A DNA stretch of 50,049 nucleotides from an uncultured Blautia sp. (GCF_934371575.1 NZ_CAKRNY010000028.1:1-50049), one strand, 5' to 3'. Numbered from the stretch's first letter, positions 14,124 through 23,229 are shown. The notes: generated by a model not told the origin, from the sequence alone. A program made the numbers and translations.

Positions 14124-15056
14124 TCAGTGGATCATAGTTCCTGTTTTTCCTTCGTATCCTTCTTTTGCATGCGCAATGTCTGTGATGACAGCTGTGCGTC
14201 CCTCACCTTTTTCAATAAAGGAGACACTGGCTTCGATTTTTGGAAGCATGGAGCCGGATTCAAACTGGTTCTCTTCGATGTACTTCTTGGCATCGGATAT
14301 AGTGATATCACCAAGCTTCTGCTCATCCGCCTGATCAAGGTTCAGACTTACATTCTCTACGCTTGTAAGAATCAGGAGGGTATCTGCATTTAATTCCTCT
14401 GCAAGAAGTCCTGCAGCAAGGTCCTTCTCAATGATAGCACTGGCACCGTGAAGCTTAATTCCCTGCTCCAGTACCGGGATGCCGCCGCCACCGGCTGCGA
14501 TAACAACCTGATCTGCGTTAAGCAGTGCGCGTACAGTCTCAATCTCCACGATCTTCTGTGGCTTAGGAGATGCAACAATACGTCTGTATTCGCCTTCCGC
14601 AATTCTGGTAACGAAGTTTCCTTTCTCTTCTTCTGCCTCTGCTTCTTCTTCGGAGAGAACACGTCCGATGATCTTCTCCGGATCTGCAAAAGCGTCATCA
14701 TATGGATCAATAACAGTCTGGGTGAGAATAGTAGCAACCGGTTTATAAATTCCACGGCTGATAAATTCTGTACGGATCGCATTCTGAAGGTCATAACCAA
14801 TGTAGCCCTGGCTCATTGCGGAGCAGACGGACATAGGGGCAAATGTATAATCCGGATGTGCCTTACCAAATTCATTCATTGCAGTGTGGATCATGCCGAC
14901 CTGTGGACCATTGCTGTGGGAGATCACTACTTTAGCACCGTCTTCAACAAGATCTGCAATTGCCTTTGCTGCAGCTTTCGTGGCTACCTGCTGCTCAGGA
15001 AGTGTGGTGCCAAGAGCTCTGTGGCCTAATGCAACTACTACGATTTTTTCACTCAT
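14124..15056 (-). CDS. arcC: Carbamate kinase (stand-alone)
   Basis: A 310-residue amino-acid-kinase-fold enzyme that interconverts carbamoyl phosphate + ADP and carbamate + ATP. Conserved regions include SNGPQVGMIHTAM, PMSVCSAMSQGYIGYDLQ, IAAGGGGIPV, and a C-terminal GSMLPKIEA block. The N-terminal nucleotide loop reads VVVALGHRALG instead of the textbook ALGGNAL, a variant I believe also occurs in related clostridial enzymes. No arcA, argF, agmatine or allantoin genes are near, so the pathway it serves is unclear. Minus-strand promoter: TTGCAA (15163-15168), 17 bases, TATAAT (15140-15145). Confidence 0.93.
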   Translation of the reverse strand: MSEKIVVVALGHRALGTTLPEQQVATKAAAKAIADLVEDGAKVVISHSNGPQVGMIHTAMNEFGKAHPDYTFAPMSVCSAMSQGYIGYDLQNAIRTEFISRGIYKPVATILTQTVIDPYDDAFADPEKIIGRVLSEEEAEAEEEKGNFVTRIAEGEYRRIVASPKPQKIVEIETVRALLNADQVVIAAGGGGIPVLEQGIKLHGASAIIEKDLAAGLLAEELNADTLLILTSVENVSLNLDQADEQKLGDITISDAKKYIEENQFESGSMLPKIEASVSFIEKGEGRTAVITDIAHAKEGYEGKTGTMIH

Positions 15057-15139
15057 AGGAGATACCTCATTTCTGTCAAAAATATAATGGGGATATCAGA
15101 GATAAATAGCTCTCCAGAATATCCTTTGTAATACTCTCC

Positions 15140-15168
15140 ATTATAAAAGGTAAAGACAGGAATTGCAA
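15140..15168 (-). promoter_or_regulatory. arcC promoter
   Basis: TTGCAA and TATAAT with a 17-base spacer on the minus strand, about 85 bases upstream of the arcC ATG. Confidence 0.75.
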
Positions 15169-15194
15169 TAGATTATTAAGAAAGTCCGGGAAAC

Positions 15195-15233
15195 AGGAAA
15201 AGCCATCCGCGAAGAGCAGATGGCTTATTTCCT
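15195..15233. terminator. Orphan hairpin between divergent arcC and surface-protein promoters
   Basis: AGGAAA-AGCCATC pairs with GATGGCT-(T)A-TTTCCT around an 11-base loop, followed on the plus strand by ATATTTTT. It looks like a rightward terminator, yet no gene lies upstream in that direction, since arcC points away. It may insulate the two promoters or end an unannotated small RNA. Confidence 0.45.
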
Positions 15234-15370
15234 ATATTTTTGAGGGGGGAGATAGAGAGTGGTTTTTCATCTATCCGAGATATATTATATCGGTAATTTG
15301 TGAGGAAAATGTGTTTCAAATCTAAAAGAAATCGAAAAAATATGAAATGAAAATAAAATCCGACACTTTA

Positions 15371-15399
15371 TTGCATTTAAAAGGTAAGTGTGGTAAAGT
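15371..15399 (+). promoter_or_regulatory. Promoter of the surface-protein gene
   Basis: TTGCAT (15371-15376), 17-base spacer, TAAAGT (15394-15399). Start of transcription is expected near 15406, which leaves a leader of about 250 bases. Confidence 0.6.
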
Positions 15400-15404
15400 A
15401 ATCC

Positions 15405-15515
15405 TATCTTGTTTCTGCATTCTGCAGGAAAGAATTTCTACAGCGTCGATTCGACGCAAGATAACCCGTTTTTTGGAAGGCAACCTATAGACACAGGCGT
15501 TTTATACGCTTTTTT
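15405..15515 (+). ncRNA. Candidate structured leader RNA with terminator (possible riboswitch or attenuator)
   Basis: Starting at the predicted transcript 5' end, TATCTTG (15405-15411) pairs with CAAGATA (15457-15463). The enclosed part holds two hairpins: an 8-bp stem on CTGCA-TTC-TGCAG (15412-15430) and a 6-bp stem GCGTCG-ATT-CGACGC (15443-15457). Together they form a three-way junction. It is followed by a linker and a small terminator-like hairpin (AGGCGT-TTTAT-ACGCT, about 15495-15509, then six T). I could not match it to a known riboswitch class; similarity to c-di-GMP or purine types was considered and is not convincing. Confidence 0.4.
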
Positions 15516-15657
15516 GAAAGTGGCTGCGGATTGAGACTGAGCTGGTTTGACTATTTTCATATTCGCACCGGAAAGAAGGGTGGGATTCCTATGTGCTGTC
15601 AGTGAACGCTTTACAAAGAAGAACAATAAAAATAGTAGCAGATAAGGAGAAGATCGG

Positions 15658-17220
15658 ATGAAAAAAAGAATATGGAAAAAGATACTGGCAGCAGGGGTAT
15701 GTCTGCTTGCCCAGGCGGGAATCCTGGCTGGATGTACAGTTCAGCCAGCTGTGGCAAAGGCTGCCGGAACAGAAGATGGGGTAACAATCTCTCAGGAGGC
15801 TGTCTGGACTGACTCTGAGAATTTTCAGGCAAAGATTTGCGTGAGAGCAGCTGGACTGGAGGGACTTATATGGGAAAATACAAGTGAAAATTTTGAAGAT
15901 CAGGAGGGTGAGTCATTAAGTACAGAAAATTCTTATGAACTGGTAGTCTGGCTCTCGGAATACTTTCAGCCGGCCTCATCGTTTGTCGTACCGGATGGGT
16001 GTCTCAGAGAGGAACTCCCCATAATCACATCGGATGGCAGATCCAGCAGTATTATGGGGCTTCGATGGAAAATAGCTCCTGGAGAGATAAGTAAGCAGCT
16101 TGAGATTCCTGTTGTTTTACGTGAAGAATACCGCTTTCCGAAGGAAAATACAGTGCTTCCCACCTGTCAGGATATACTGCATGGAAACAGAGTTCTGAGT
16201 GAGGAAGAAAATGGAAGTGGGGTTTATATCCTGAAAAAATCTGGAAATGAGAAGGCTGTTTTGTGTAAAACAGGTTCACAGGGGCTGTCAGTAGCTGCTG
16301 CCAATATGGATTTTAAGGTGGAAATGAATCCACGGGAAGCTGACTGCTTTTCCGGAAGTCGAATTTATATGGAGGTAACCCTGACAAATAATGGACAGGT
16401 TCCATTTTATGGAATATCCCTTCAGGCTATGGCGAAAGATGTGGAAGTGGTTCCGGTGTGGGAAAAAGAGCCTGGTTTTGAAGTTACCGAAGATGGAGCT
16501 GTGTTGGAAAGTCTTTCAGCAGGGGAAGTGCGGATGCTCTCTTTTTATGTGGATACAGAAGTCAGTCAGAAAGGAAATCTGATGCTGGAAGCTTTTGCAA
16601 AGGCGGAAAATCCGGTTCCTCTGGAAAGAACCGCAGAATATCAGATGGTGATACAGCCTTTAAAGCCCGCTTTTACAGTGAAAAAAACGGCTGACTGTGA
16701 GAATGCCAGCCCCGGAGATTCTGTGAATTATCAGATTAGTATTCACAATACAGGGGAAATAACACTTCACTCTGTGATTACTACAGAACGTTTCGGCCTT
16801 GCAGGTGTAACTGCCAGATTTCTCGAACAGGATGGAGTAATCTTAAACAGAAGTAAAACTCAGGCAAAAATTCCGGAAATCGTGCCGGGAGGCTGTGTGA
16901 ATCTAAAGGCCAGAGTGGTTCTTCCTGAAAATCTGGAGGATCAGGATCTGGTGAATCAGATTATTGTAGTTACAGATGAAACCGGAGAGGAAAGTGCAGT
17001 AAGAGACCAGGCAACTATTCATGTGCAGGCAAAGAAAGAGGAAAAAGGAAATGGAGGTAATACAGGAAATGGCAGTGCCCACAGTGGTGGAATGGCTGCG
17101 TCCACAGCCCCGAAAACAGGTGACCGCTCTCACAAAGAGGTATTTCAGGCATTGATCCTGCTTTCTTTTTTCCTTTCAGCAGTATCTGTGCGGCGTATGT
17201 TTTTTCCAAGGAAAGATTGA
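15658..17220 (+). CDS. Surface protein with DUF11-like domain, lipobox-like N-terminus and LPXTG-like C-terminus
   Basis: A 520-residue exported protein. The N-terminal signal sequence contains a lipobox-like L-A-G-C at residues 23-26, which would direct lipidation. The middle (about 200-330) and the region around 345-455 are Ig-like beta domains. The latter has the DUF11/conserved-repeat pattern K-K-T-A-D-x-x-x-A-x-P-G-D-x-V-x-Y-x-I-x-I-x-N-T-G. A Gly/Asn/Ser-rich spacer leads to APKTGD, a hydrophobic segment and a terminal RRMFFPRKD, which is a sortase-type sorting signal with A-P-K-T-G in place of L-P-x-T-G. Lipidation and sortase anchoring together would be odd, so one may be non-functional. 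The GGAG-preceded ATG at 15658 is clear. Ligand and role are unknown. Confidence 0.7.
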   Translation: MKKRIWKKILAAGVCLLAQAGILAGCTVQPAVAKAAGTEDGVTISQEAVWTDSENFQAKICVRAAGLEGLIWENTSENFEDQEGESLSTENSYELVVWLSEYFQPASSFVVPDGCLREELPIITSDGRSSSIMGLRWKIAPGEISKQLEIPVVLREEYRFPKENTVLPTCQDILHGNRVLSEEENGSGVYILKKSGNEKAVLCKTGSQGLSVAAANMDFKVEMNPREADCFSGSRIYMEVTLTNNGQVPFYGISLQAMAKDVEVVPVWEKEPGFEVTEDGAVLESLSAGEVRMLSFYVDTEVSQKGNLMLEAFAKAENPVPLERTAEYQMVIQPLKPAFTVKKTADCENASPGDSVNYQISIHNTGEITLHSVITTERFGLAGVTARFLEQDGVILNRSKTQAKIPEIVPGGCVNLKARVVLPENLEDQDLVNQIIVVTDETGEESAVRDQATIHVQAKKEEKGNGGNTGNGSAHSGGMAASTAPKTGDRSHKEVFQALILLSFFLSAVSVRRMFFPRKD

Positions 17221-17245
17221 AAACAAATTCTGTGTGTGCTATTCT
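17217..17245 (+). promoter_or_regulatory. Promoter of the murE-to-thiN gene run
   Basis: TTGAAA (17217-17222), overlapping the stop codon of the preceding gene, with a 17-base spacer and TATTCT (17240-17245). No terminator separates the preceding gene, so some read-through is possible. Confidence 0.6.
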
Positions 17246-17326
17246 ATAAAAGAGTATGCGTTGATGCAAAAAGATACTTTGGAGGTACTTTTTTTATCAG
17301 CGTCCAAATATAGGGAGGCATATATT

Positions 17327-18784
17327 ATGAAATTATCATCCTTATTAGAAAAGTTAGAATACACCTGCGTGCAGGGAAGCACAGAGCAGGAAGTCACTGG
17401 CGTTGTTTATGATTCCAGAAAAGTAACAGAAGGCTCTCTGTTTATCTGTATCAGAGGTGCTGTTGTAGACGGACATAAATTTATTCCGGATGTAGTAAAA
17501 AAAGGTGCCACAGTTCTGGTTGTGGAAGAGAAGGTCACAGTGCCATCTGATGTTACGGTTATTCAGGTAGAAGATACCAGATACGCCATGGCATTTATTT
17601 CAGCTGCCTGGTTCGGACATCCGGCAGAGAAGCTGAAGACGATTGGAATTACCGGAACCAAGGGAAAGACTACCACTACATACATGGTAAAATCCATTCT
17701 GGAAAATGCAGGATATAAGGTTGGTCTGATCGGTACCATTGAGGCAATCATTGGAGATAAAGTGATTCCGGCGTCAAACACCACACCTGAGTCCTATGTG
17801 GTTCAGGAGTATTTTCACGAAATGGTGAAGGCTGGCTGTGACTGTGTGGTTATGGAGGTTTCTTCCCAGGGACTGATGCTGCACCGTACACAGGGATTTG
17901 TATTTGATTTTGGAATTTTCACAAATATTGAGCCAGATCATATCGGACCAAATGAACATAAGGATTTTGATCATTATCTGGCATGCAAATCCATGCTGCT
18001 GAAGCAGTGCCGTGTGGGAATTGTAAATCGCGATGATGAGCATTTTGACAGAATTATTGAAGGACATACCTGTAATCTTGAGACTTATGGTTTTTCAGAA
18101 AAAGCAGATCTTCGCGCTGAGGATGCAAAGCTGGTTGGAGGAAAGGGATATCTTGGAATTTCCTATCACCTGAGAGGACTTATGGATTTCCCAGTGGAAA
18201 TTGATATTCCTGGTAAATTCAGTATTTATAATTCGCTTACAGCCATCGCTATTTGCCGCCATTTTAAGGTTTCAAAGGAGAATATCCTGAAAGCTCTGAA
18301 GGTTGCAAAGGTAAAAGGCCGTATTGAGATGGTGAAGGTATCAGATGAATTTACCCTGATGATTGATTATGCACATAATGCCATGGCTCTGGAGAGTCTT
18401 CTCACTACACTGCGTGAATATCATCCCCACAGACTGGTGTGTCTGTTTGGCTGCGGTGGAAACCGTTCCAAGCTTCGCCGTTATGAGATGGGAGAGGTAT
18501 CAGGACGTCTGGCAGATCTGACGATTATCACCTCTGACAATCCGCGAGATGAAGAGCCTCAGGCAATTATCGATGATATTAAGGTTGGCATTGGCAAAAC
18601 CGAGGGAAAATATGTGGAGATCCCGGATCGAAAGGAAGCAATTGCTTATGCGATTCATCATGGAGAATCTGGTGATATTGTAGTTCTTGCAGGAAAAGGT
18701 CATGAGGATTATCAGGAGATCAAAGGTAAAAAGTATCCGATGGATGAGCGTGTGCTGATTGCCGATATTCTTGCCGGAAAGTAA
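17327..18784 (+). CDS. murE: UDP-MurNAc-L-Ala-D-Glu:meso-diaminopimelate ligase
   Basis: A 485-residue Mur ligase adding the third residue of the peptidoglycan stem peptide in the cytoplasm. It has the N-terminal UDP-binding domain, the ATP loop GTKGKTTTTY (about 110-119), conserved NTTPES and GAGGNR-like GCGGNRSKLRR, and the D-N-P-R motif near residue 404 that selects meso-DAP over lysine. The frame extends upstream to 17234, but the ATG at 17327 has AGGGAGG at ideal spacing and gives the family N-terminus (KLSSLLEKL). It is placed outside the dcw cluster, heading the priA operon with only 3 bases to priA. Confidence 0.96.
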   Translation: MKLSSLLEKLEYTCVQGSTEQEVTGVVYDSRKVTEGSLFICIRGAVVDGHKFIPDVVKKGATVLVVEEKVTVPSDVTVIQVEDTRYAMAFISAAWFGHPAEKLKTIGITGTKGKTTTTYMVKSILENAGYKVGLIGTIEAIIGDKVIPASNTTPESYVVQEYFHEMVKAGCDCVVMEVSSQGLMLHRTQGFVFDFGIFTNIEPDHIGPNEHKDFDHYLACKSMLLKQCRVGIVNRDDEHFDRIIEGHTCNLETYGFSEKADLRAEDAKLVGGKGYLGISYHLRGLMDFPVEIDIPGKFSIYNSLTAIAICRHFKVSKENILKALKVAKVKGRIEMVKVSDEFTLMIDYAHNAMALESLLTTLREYHPHRLVCLFGCGGNRSKLRRYEMGEVSGRLADLTIITSDNPRDEEPQAIIDDIKVGIGKTEGKYVEIPDRKEAIAYAIHHGESGDIVVLAGKGHEDYQEIKGKKYPMDERVLIADILAGK

Positions 18785-18787
18785 AAC

Positions 18788-21016
18788 ATGACGTATGCAG
18801 ATATTATTGTAGATATTTCCCATGAAAAGCTGGACAAAAGCTTTCAGTATCTGATACCGGAGATTCTGAAGGACGAGATACATGTGGGAATGGTGGTTTC
18901 CATTCCTTTTGGAAAAGGAAACCAGGTACGCAAGGGATATGTGATAGGAATTTCCGAAGAACTTAAGGTGAAAGGAATTCAGATCAAATCTATTGCAGGA
19001 ATCGAGAATGATCAGGAAACCACAGAGTCCAGACTGATCGCACTTGCCGGGTGGATGCGGGAACACTATGGATCCACAATGATCCAGGCGTTGAAGACAG
19101 TTCTTCCAATCCAGAAAAAGATGAAAGCCCAGGAAAAAAGGTGGATAACCCTTCAGATTTCCAGAGAAAATGGGGAAAAACTTCTGGAAGAAATGAAAAC
19201 AACCAGATTTAAAGCCCGTACTCGCCTTCTGGAAGCACTTTTACAGGCAGAAGATGGGAAGATTGAGACTTCCAAAGCAGGAAAAGAGCTTGGAACGAAT
19301 GCTTCTGTTTTGAAGTATTTTCAGGAGCAGGGGATTGTGTCTGTGGATTCAGATGAGGTATATAGAAGTGCAATTGCAGACGCTGCAAGCATTCCCCACA
19401 TAGGACCTGCAGTACTGAGTTTGCCTCAGAAACAGGCTGTGGAGCAGATTCTGGCAGAATGGGAAAGACCTGAGCCCAGGACGGTTCTGATCCATGGCGT
19501 TACCGGAAGCGGGAAAACTGAAGTCTATATGGAGCTTATCGATAAGGTGATAAGGGAAGGCAGACAGGCAATCGTGCTGATCCCGGAAATTGCCCTGACC
19601 TATCAGACTGTAAGGCGGTTTTATGGCAGATTTGGAGATAAGGTATCTGTAATCAATTCCAGACTTTCCCAGGGGGAACGCTATGATCAGTTTAAAAGAG
19701 CAAAACAGGGGGAGCTTCAGGTTATGGTTGGCCCCCGGTCTGCTCTGTTTACCCCTTTTGGAAATCTGGGGCTGATCATTATTGATGAAGAGCATGAATC
19801 CTCCTATAAAAGTGAAAACAGCCCCCGGTATCACGCAAGGGAAACTGCCATTTACAGAGCGAAGCTGGAGGATGCCAGGGTAGTTCTTGGTTCGGCTACT
19901 CCTTCCATGGAAGCCTATTACAGGGCAATGGAAGGGGAATATGCACTTGTAAAATTGCAGGCCAGATTTGAGGAACGTCCTCTTCCCAAGGTATCAATTA
20001 TTGATATGAGGGAACAATTAAAAAAGGGAAATCGTCTTGCCTTGAGTCTGGAGCTTAGAGAAAAGCTTGGAGAATGTCTCAAAAAAGGGGAGCAGGCAAT
20101 GTTGTTCCTTAACCGCCGTGGTTATGCAGGATTTGTTTCCTGCCGTTCCTGTGGTCATGTGATGAAATGTCCGCACTGTGATGTTTCTTTAAGTGAGCAT
20201 AGTGGAAGGAAACTGATCTGTCATTATTGTGGATATGAAACTGTGAAGCCGGACAGATGTCCTGTCTGCTCCTCACCGTATATAGGAGGCTTTAAGGCTG
20301 GAACCCAGCAGATCCAGCAGGTTGTGGAAAAAGAATTCCCGGAAGCGAGAGTCCTTCGAATGGATTATGATACTACGAGGGCGAAGGGAAGCTATGAGAA
20401 GATTCTGGCTGCTTTTTCCGGACACGAAGCAGATATTCTGATTGGAACGCAGATGATCGTTAAGGGACATGATTTTCCGGATGTAACTCTTGTGGGAGTT
20501 ATAGCGGCTGATCTGTCTCTGAATACAGATGATTATCGAAGTGGTGAGCGCACCTTTCAGCTGCTTACTCAGGCGGTAGGACGTTCCGGAAGAGGAAAGA
20601 AAGAGGGGCATGCGTTGATTCAGACATACAGCCCTGAGCATTACAGTATTCAGACTGCAGCCAGACAGGATTATGAAGAATTTTATGAGGAAGAGATGGG
20701 CTACCGCCTTTTGATGGATTATCCTCCGGCTGCCCATATGATGGCTCTGCTTGGCTCTTCTGAGGATGAGAAGCTTCTGGAGACGGCAATGCATTATCTT
20801 AGTCTGTTTACAGGTAAACTGTATTCCGGAAAGGATCTTCATGTAATAGGTCCGGCTCCGGCATCTGTTGGAAAAGTAAAGGATGTATACAGAAGAGTAC
20901 TTTATCTGAAGCATGAGAATTACGATCTGCTTGTCCGAATCAAGGACAGACTGGAAGAATATATCGAGATCAATTCCGGCTTCAGAAAGGTTAATATACA
21001 ATTTGATTTTTCATAA
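18788..21016 (+). CDS. priA: Primosomal replication restart helicase
   Basis: A 742-residue PriA, the superfamily 2 3'-5' helicase that reloads the replisome at stalled forks. Features in order: 3'-DNA-binding domain (1-110), winged helix, Walker A GVTGSGKTEVY (about 237), DEEH box (IIDEEHESSYK), the eight-cysteine zinc region (C-R-S-C, C-P-H-C, C-H-Y-C, C-P-V-C, about 455-500), then helicase motifs V-VI including GTQMIVKGHDFP and QAVGRSGRG. Full length. Four bases separate it from murE, and def follows after 55 bases, the order usual in Firmicutes. Confidence 0.97.
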   Translation: MTYADIIVDISHEKLDKSFQYLIPEILKDEIHVGMVVSIPFGKGNQVRKGYVIGISEELKVKGIQIKSIAGIENDQETTESRLIALAGWMREHYGSTMIQALKTVLPIQKKMKAQEKRWITLQISRENGEKLLEEMKTTRFKARTRLLEALLQAEDGKIETSKAGKELGTNASVLKYFQEQGIVSVDSDEVYRSAIADAASIPHIGPAVLSLPQKQAVEQILAEWERPEPRTVLIHGVTGSGKTEVYMELIDKVIREGRQAIVLIPEIALTYQTVRRFYGRFGDKVSVINSRLSQGERYDQFKRAKQGELQVMVGPRSALFTPFGNLGLIIIDEEHESSYKSENSPRYHARETAIYRAKLEDARVVLGSATPSMEAYYRAMEGEYALVKLQARFEERPLPKVSIIDMREQLKKGNRLALSLELREKLGECLKKGEQAMLFLNRRGYAGFVSCRSCGHVMKCPHCDVSLSEHSGRKLICHYCGYETVKPDRCPVCSSPYIGGFKAGTQQIQQVVEKEFPEARVLRMDYDTTRAKGSYEKILAAFSGHEADILIGTQMIVKGHDFPDVTLVGVIAADLSLNTDDYRSGERTFQLLTQAVGRSGRGKKEGHALIQTYSPEHYSIQTAARQDYEEFYEEEMGYRLLMDYPPAAHMMALLGSSEDEKLLETAMHYLSLFTGKLYSGKDLHVIGPAPASVGKVKDVYRRVLYLKHENYDLLVRIKDRLEEYIEINSGFRKVNIQFDFS

Positions 21017-21071
21017 AGTGAAATATCAGAAATGAAATTTTAAGATAAAAGATAAAGGAGATAATATAAAA

Positions 21072-21554
21072 ATGGCACTTAGGACAATCAGAACAGAAGG
21101 CGATTCCGTTTTGGAAAAGGTTTGCAGACCAGTGGAGAAAATTGATAAACGTACAAAAGATCTGGTTGGCGATATGCTGGAGACAATGTACGATGCATGT
21201 GGTGTTGGTCTTGCGGCTCCGCAGGTAGGCATATTAAAAAGAATCGTTGTGATCGATATCGGAGACGGTCCGCTTATTCTTATCAATCCGGAAATCCTTA
21301 TGACATCCGGTGAGCAGACTGGTGAAGAAGGCTGTTTAAGCGTTCCGGGAATGTCCGGTCAGGTCACCCGTCCTGATTACGTAAAAATAAAAGCTTTTGA
21401 CCTGGATATGAACGAGCAGACATATGAGGGTGAGGGACTTCTTGCCCGTGCATTTTGTCATGAGATCGATCATCTGGATGGAAAAATGTATACCCGTCTG
21501 GTTGAAGGTGAATTACATCATGTAAGCTATGATAATGAGGAGGAAGAGGAATAA
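21072..21554 (+). CDS. def: Peptide deformylase
   Basis: A 160-residue metalloenzyme removing the formyl group from nascent proteins. All three motifs are intact: [10 protein letters not shown] (about 44-53), EGCLSVP with metal ligand Cys88, and HEIDH with His130, Glu131 and His134. A Glu-rich C-terminal tail ends it. The stop codon is directly followed by the fmt ATG, fitting the formylation/deformylation pair. Confidence 0.97.
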   Translation: MALRTIRTEGDSVLEKVCRPVEKIDKRTKDLVGDMLETMYDACGVGLAAPQVGILKRIVVIDIGDGPLILINPEILMTSGEQTGEEGCLSVPGMSGQVTRPDYVKIKAFDLDMNEQTYEGEGLLARAFCHEIDHLDGKMYTRLVEGELHHVSYDNEEEEE

Positions 21555-22511
21555 ATGAAAATTGTTTATATGGGGACACCGGATTTTGCGGTGAAGCCTC
21601 TTCATGCTTTGGCAGAGACAGATTATGAAGTAGCTGGTGTTATAACCCAGCCGGATAAGCCAAAGGGAAGAGGCAAGACCATGCTTCCCACTCCTGTAAA
21701 GGAGGAAGCCCTGAAGCATGGTTTTACAGTTTATCAGCCGGTAAAAGTGCGGGACCCGGAATTTCTGCAGGTTCTGAAAGATCTGGATCCGGATATTATT
21801 GTGGTAGCTGCTTTTGGGCAGATCATTCCAAAAAGTATTCTGGAGCTTCCCAAATATGGATGTATCAACATTCATGCGTCCCTGCTTCCGAAATACCGTG
21901 GTGCAGCACCTATTCAGCAGGCTGTTATTGATGGGGAAAAGGAGTCTGGTGTTACCATTATGAAAATGGGAACCGGGCTTGATACAGGAGATATGATTTC
22001 CAGAGCTGTAGTACCCCTTGCGGCAGATGAGACAGGCGGAAGTCTGTTTGATAAACTGGCAGATGCAGGCGCGAAGCTTCTTGTGGAGACATTGCCTCAT
22101 ATTTTTGACGGAACAGCTGTTTATGAGAAGCAGCCGGAAGAAAGCCCCACTCCCTATGCAGGAATGATCACCAAGCAGATGGGACTGCTGAATTTTGAAA
22201 AATCAGCGGAAGAACTGGAAAGACTGGTACGTGGGTTAAATCCATGGCCAAGTGCTTTTACTTTCTGGAACGGCAAGACTTTGAAGGTATGGGAAAGTGC
22301 TGTCATAAAAGCTGAGGAAATACAGTCAGAAAAGGTAATACCTGGAACAGTAATAAAAACAGACAAAAATGGGATTTACGTGGCTTGCGGTGAAGATGTT
22401 CTGGTACTTTCACAGGTACAGTTAGAAGGAAAAAAGAGAATGGATGCAGATGCATTCCTTCGCGGATGCCATATAGAAGCCGGAAGCAGATTCACAGATA
22501 AAAAGGAGTGA
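21555..22511 (+). CDS. fmt: Methionyl-tRNA formyltransferase
   Basis: A 318-residue enzyme formylating initiator Met-tRNA with 10-formyl-THF. The N-terminal GART-type domain shows VYMGTPDFAV, the catalytic N-I-H-A-S-L-L-P-K-Y-R-G-A-A-P motif (Asn-His) and the S-L-F-D-K-L region; the C-terminal OB-like domain follows from about 205. It abuts def with no gap. Normal length. Confidence 0.97.
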   Translation: MKIVYMGTPDFAVKPLHALAETDYEVAGVITQPDKPKGRGKTMLPTPVKEEALKHGFTVYQPVKVRDPEFLQVLKDLDPDIIVVAAFGQIIPKSILELPKYGCINIHASLLPKYRGAAPIQQAVIDGEKESGVTIMKMGTGLDTGDMISRAVVPLAADETGGSLFDKLADAGAKLLVETLPHIFDGTAVYEKQPEESPTPYAGMITKQMGLLNFEKSAEELERLVRGLNPWPSAFTFWNGKTLKVWESAVIKAEEIQSEKVIPGTVIKTDKNGIYVACGEDVLVLSQVQLEGKKRMDADAFLRGCHIEAGSRFTDKKE

Positions 22512-22515
22512 TCTT

Positions 22516-23229
22516 ATGTACGGATATGGATATCCTTATGGATTTTATGTCGATCCTACTTATATTTTACTGATCATTGGAATGGTGCTGGCTCTTGCTG
22601 CATCCGGCAAGATGAAAAGTACTTTTGCCCGCTATCAGCAGGTGCGAAGCCATTCCGGTCTTACAGGTGCTCAGACAGCTCAGCGGATTTTAAATGCAGC
22701 CGGAATTTACGATGTGACCATTGTTCCGATTTCAGGAAGCCTTACGGATCATTATGATCCAAGAACAAAGAGGCTGGCACTTTCACAGGATGTATACGGA
22801 CGAACTTCTGTGGCAGCTGTATGTGTGGCAGCTCATGAGTGCGGCCATGCCATTCAGCATAATGTAAATTATGCACCGCTGAATATCCGTTCTGCCATTG
22901 TACCAGTGGCAAATATCGGATCCTCTCTTTCCTGGCCGATTTTTGTCCTTGGATTGATCCTTTCCATACCTGCTCTTACAACGGCAGGAATTGTACTGTT
23001 TTCGCTGGCAGTACTGTTTCAGCTTGTAACACTTCCGGTAGAATTCAATGCTTCTTCAAGAGCATTAAAAATGCTGGAAAGTACCGGTATTTTAAGCCAT
23101 GAGGAAAATGAAGGTGCAAAGAAGGTTCTTACAGCGGCGGCACTCACCTATGTTGCGGCTCTTGCTTCATCTGTTTTGCAGCTTTTAAGACTGATCATAC
23201 TTTCCGGAGGTAGAAGACGGGATGATTAA
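22516..23229 (+). CDS. Membrane zinc metallopeptidase (YugP family)
   Basis: A 237-residue membrane protein of the Zn_peptidase_2/YugP family. There is an N-terminal Gly/Tyr-rich MYGYGYPYGFY and a first TM helix. The zinc-binding H-E-C-G-H (AAHECGHAIQH, about 115-125) lies between membrane segments, and the helices toward the C-terminus are followed by a Arg-rich end. Substrates are unknown. This gene often lies between fmt and rsmB in clostridia, as here. Its end overlaps rsmB by 8 bases. Confidence 0.9.
   Translation: MYGYGYPYGFYVDPTYILLIIGMVLALAASGKMKSTFARYQQVRSHSGLTGAQTAQRILNAAGIYDVTIVPISGSLTDHYDPRTKRLALSQDVYGRTSVAAVCVAAHECGHAIQHNVNYAPLNIRSAIVPVANIGSSLSWPIFVLGLILSIPALTTAGIVLFSLAVLFQLVTLPVEFNASSRALKMLESTGILSHEENEGAKKVLTAAALTYVAALASSVLQLLRLIILSGGRRRDD

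Noticed and set aside
15405..15660. Cyclic-di-GMP, purine or T-box riboswitch upstream of the surface protein
   Set aside because: A GACGCAA and a TTTCTAC piece recall those classes, but the conserved cores (CAAACC of c-di-GMP-I, purine loop-loop sequences, T-box GGTGG-ACC) are absent; kept only as an unassigned structured leader.
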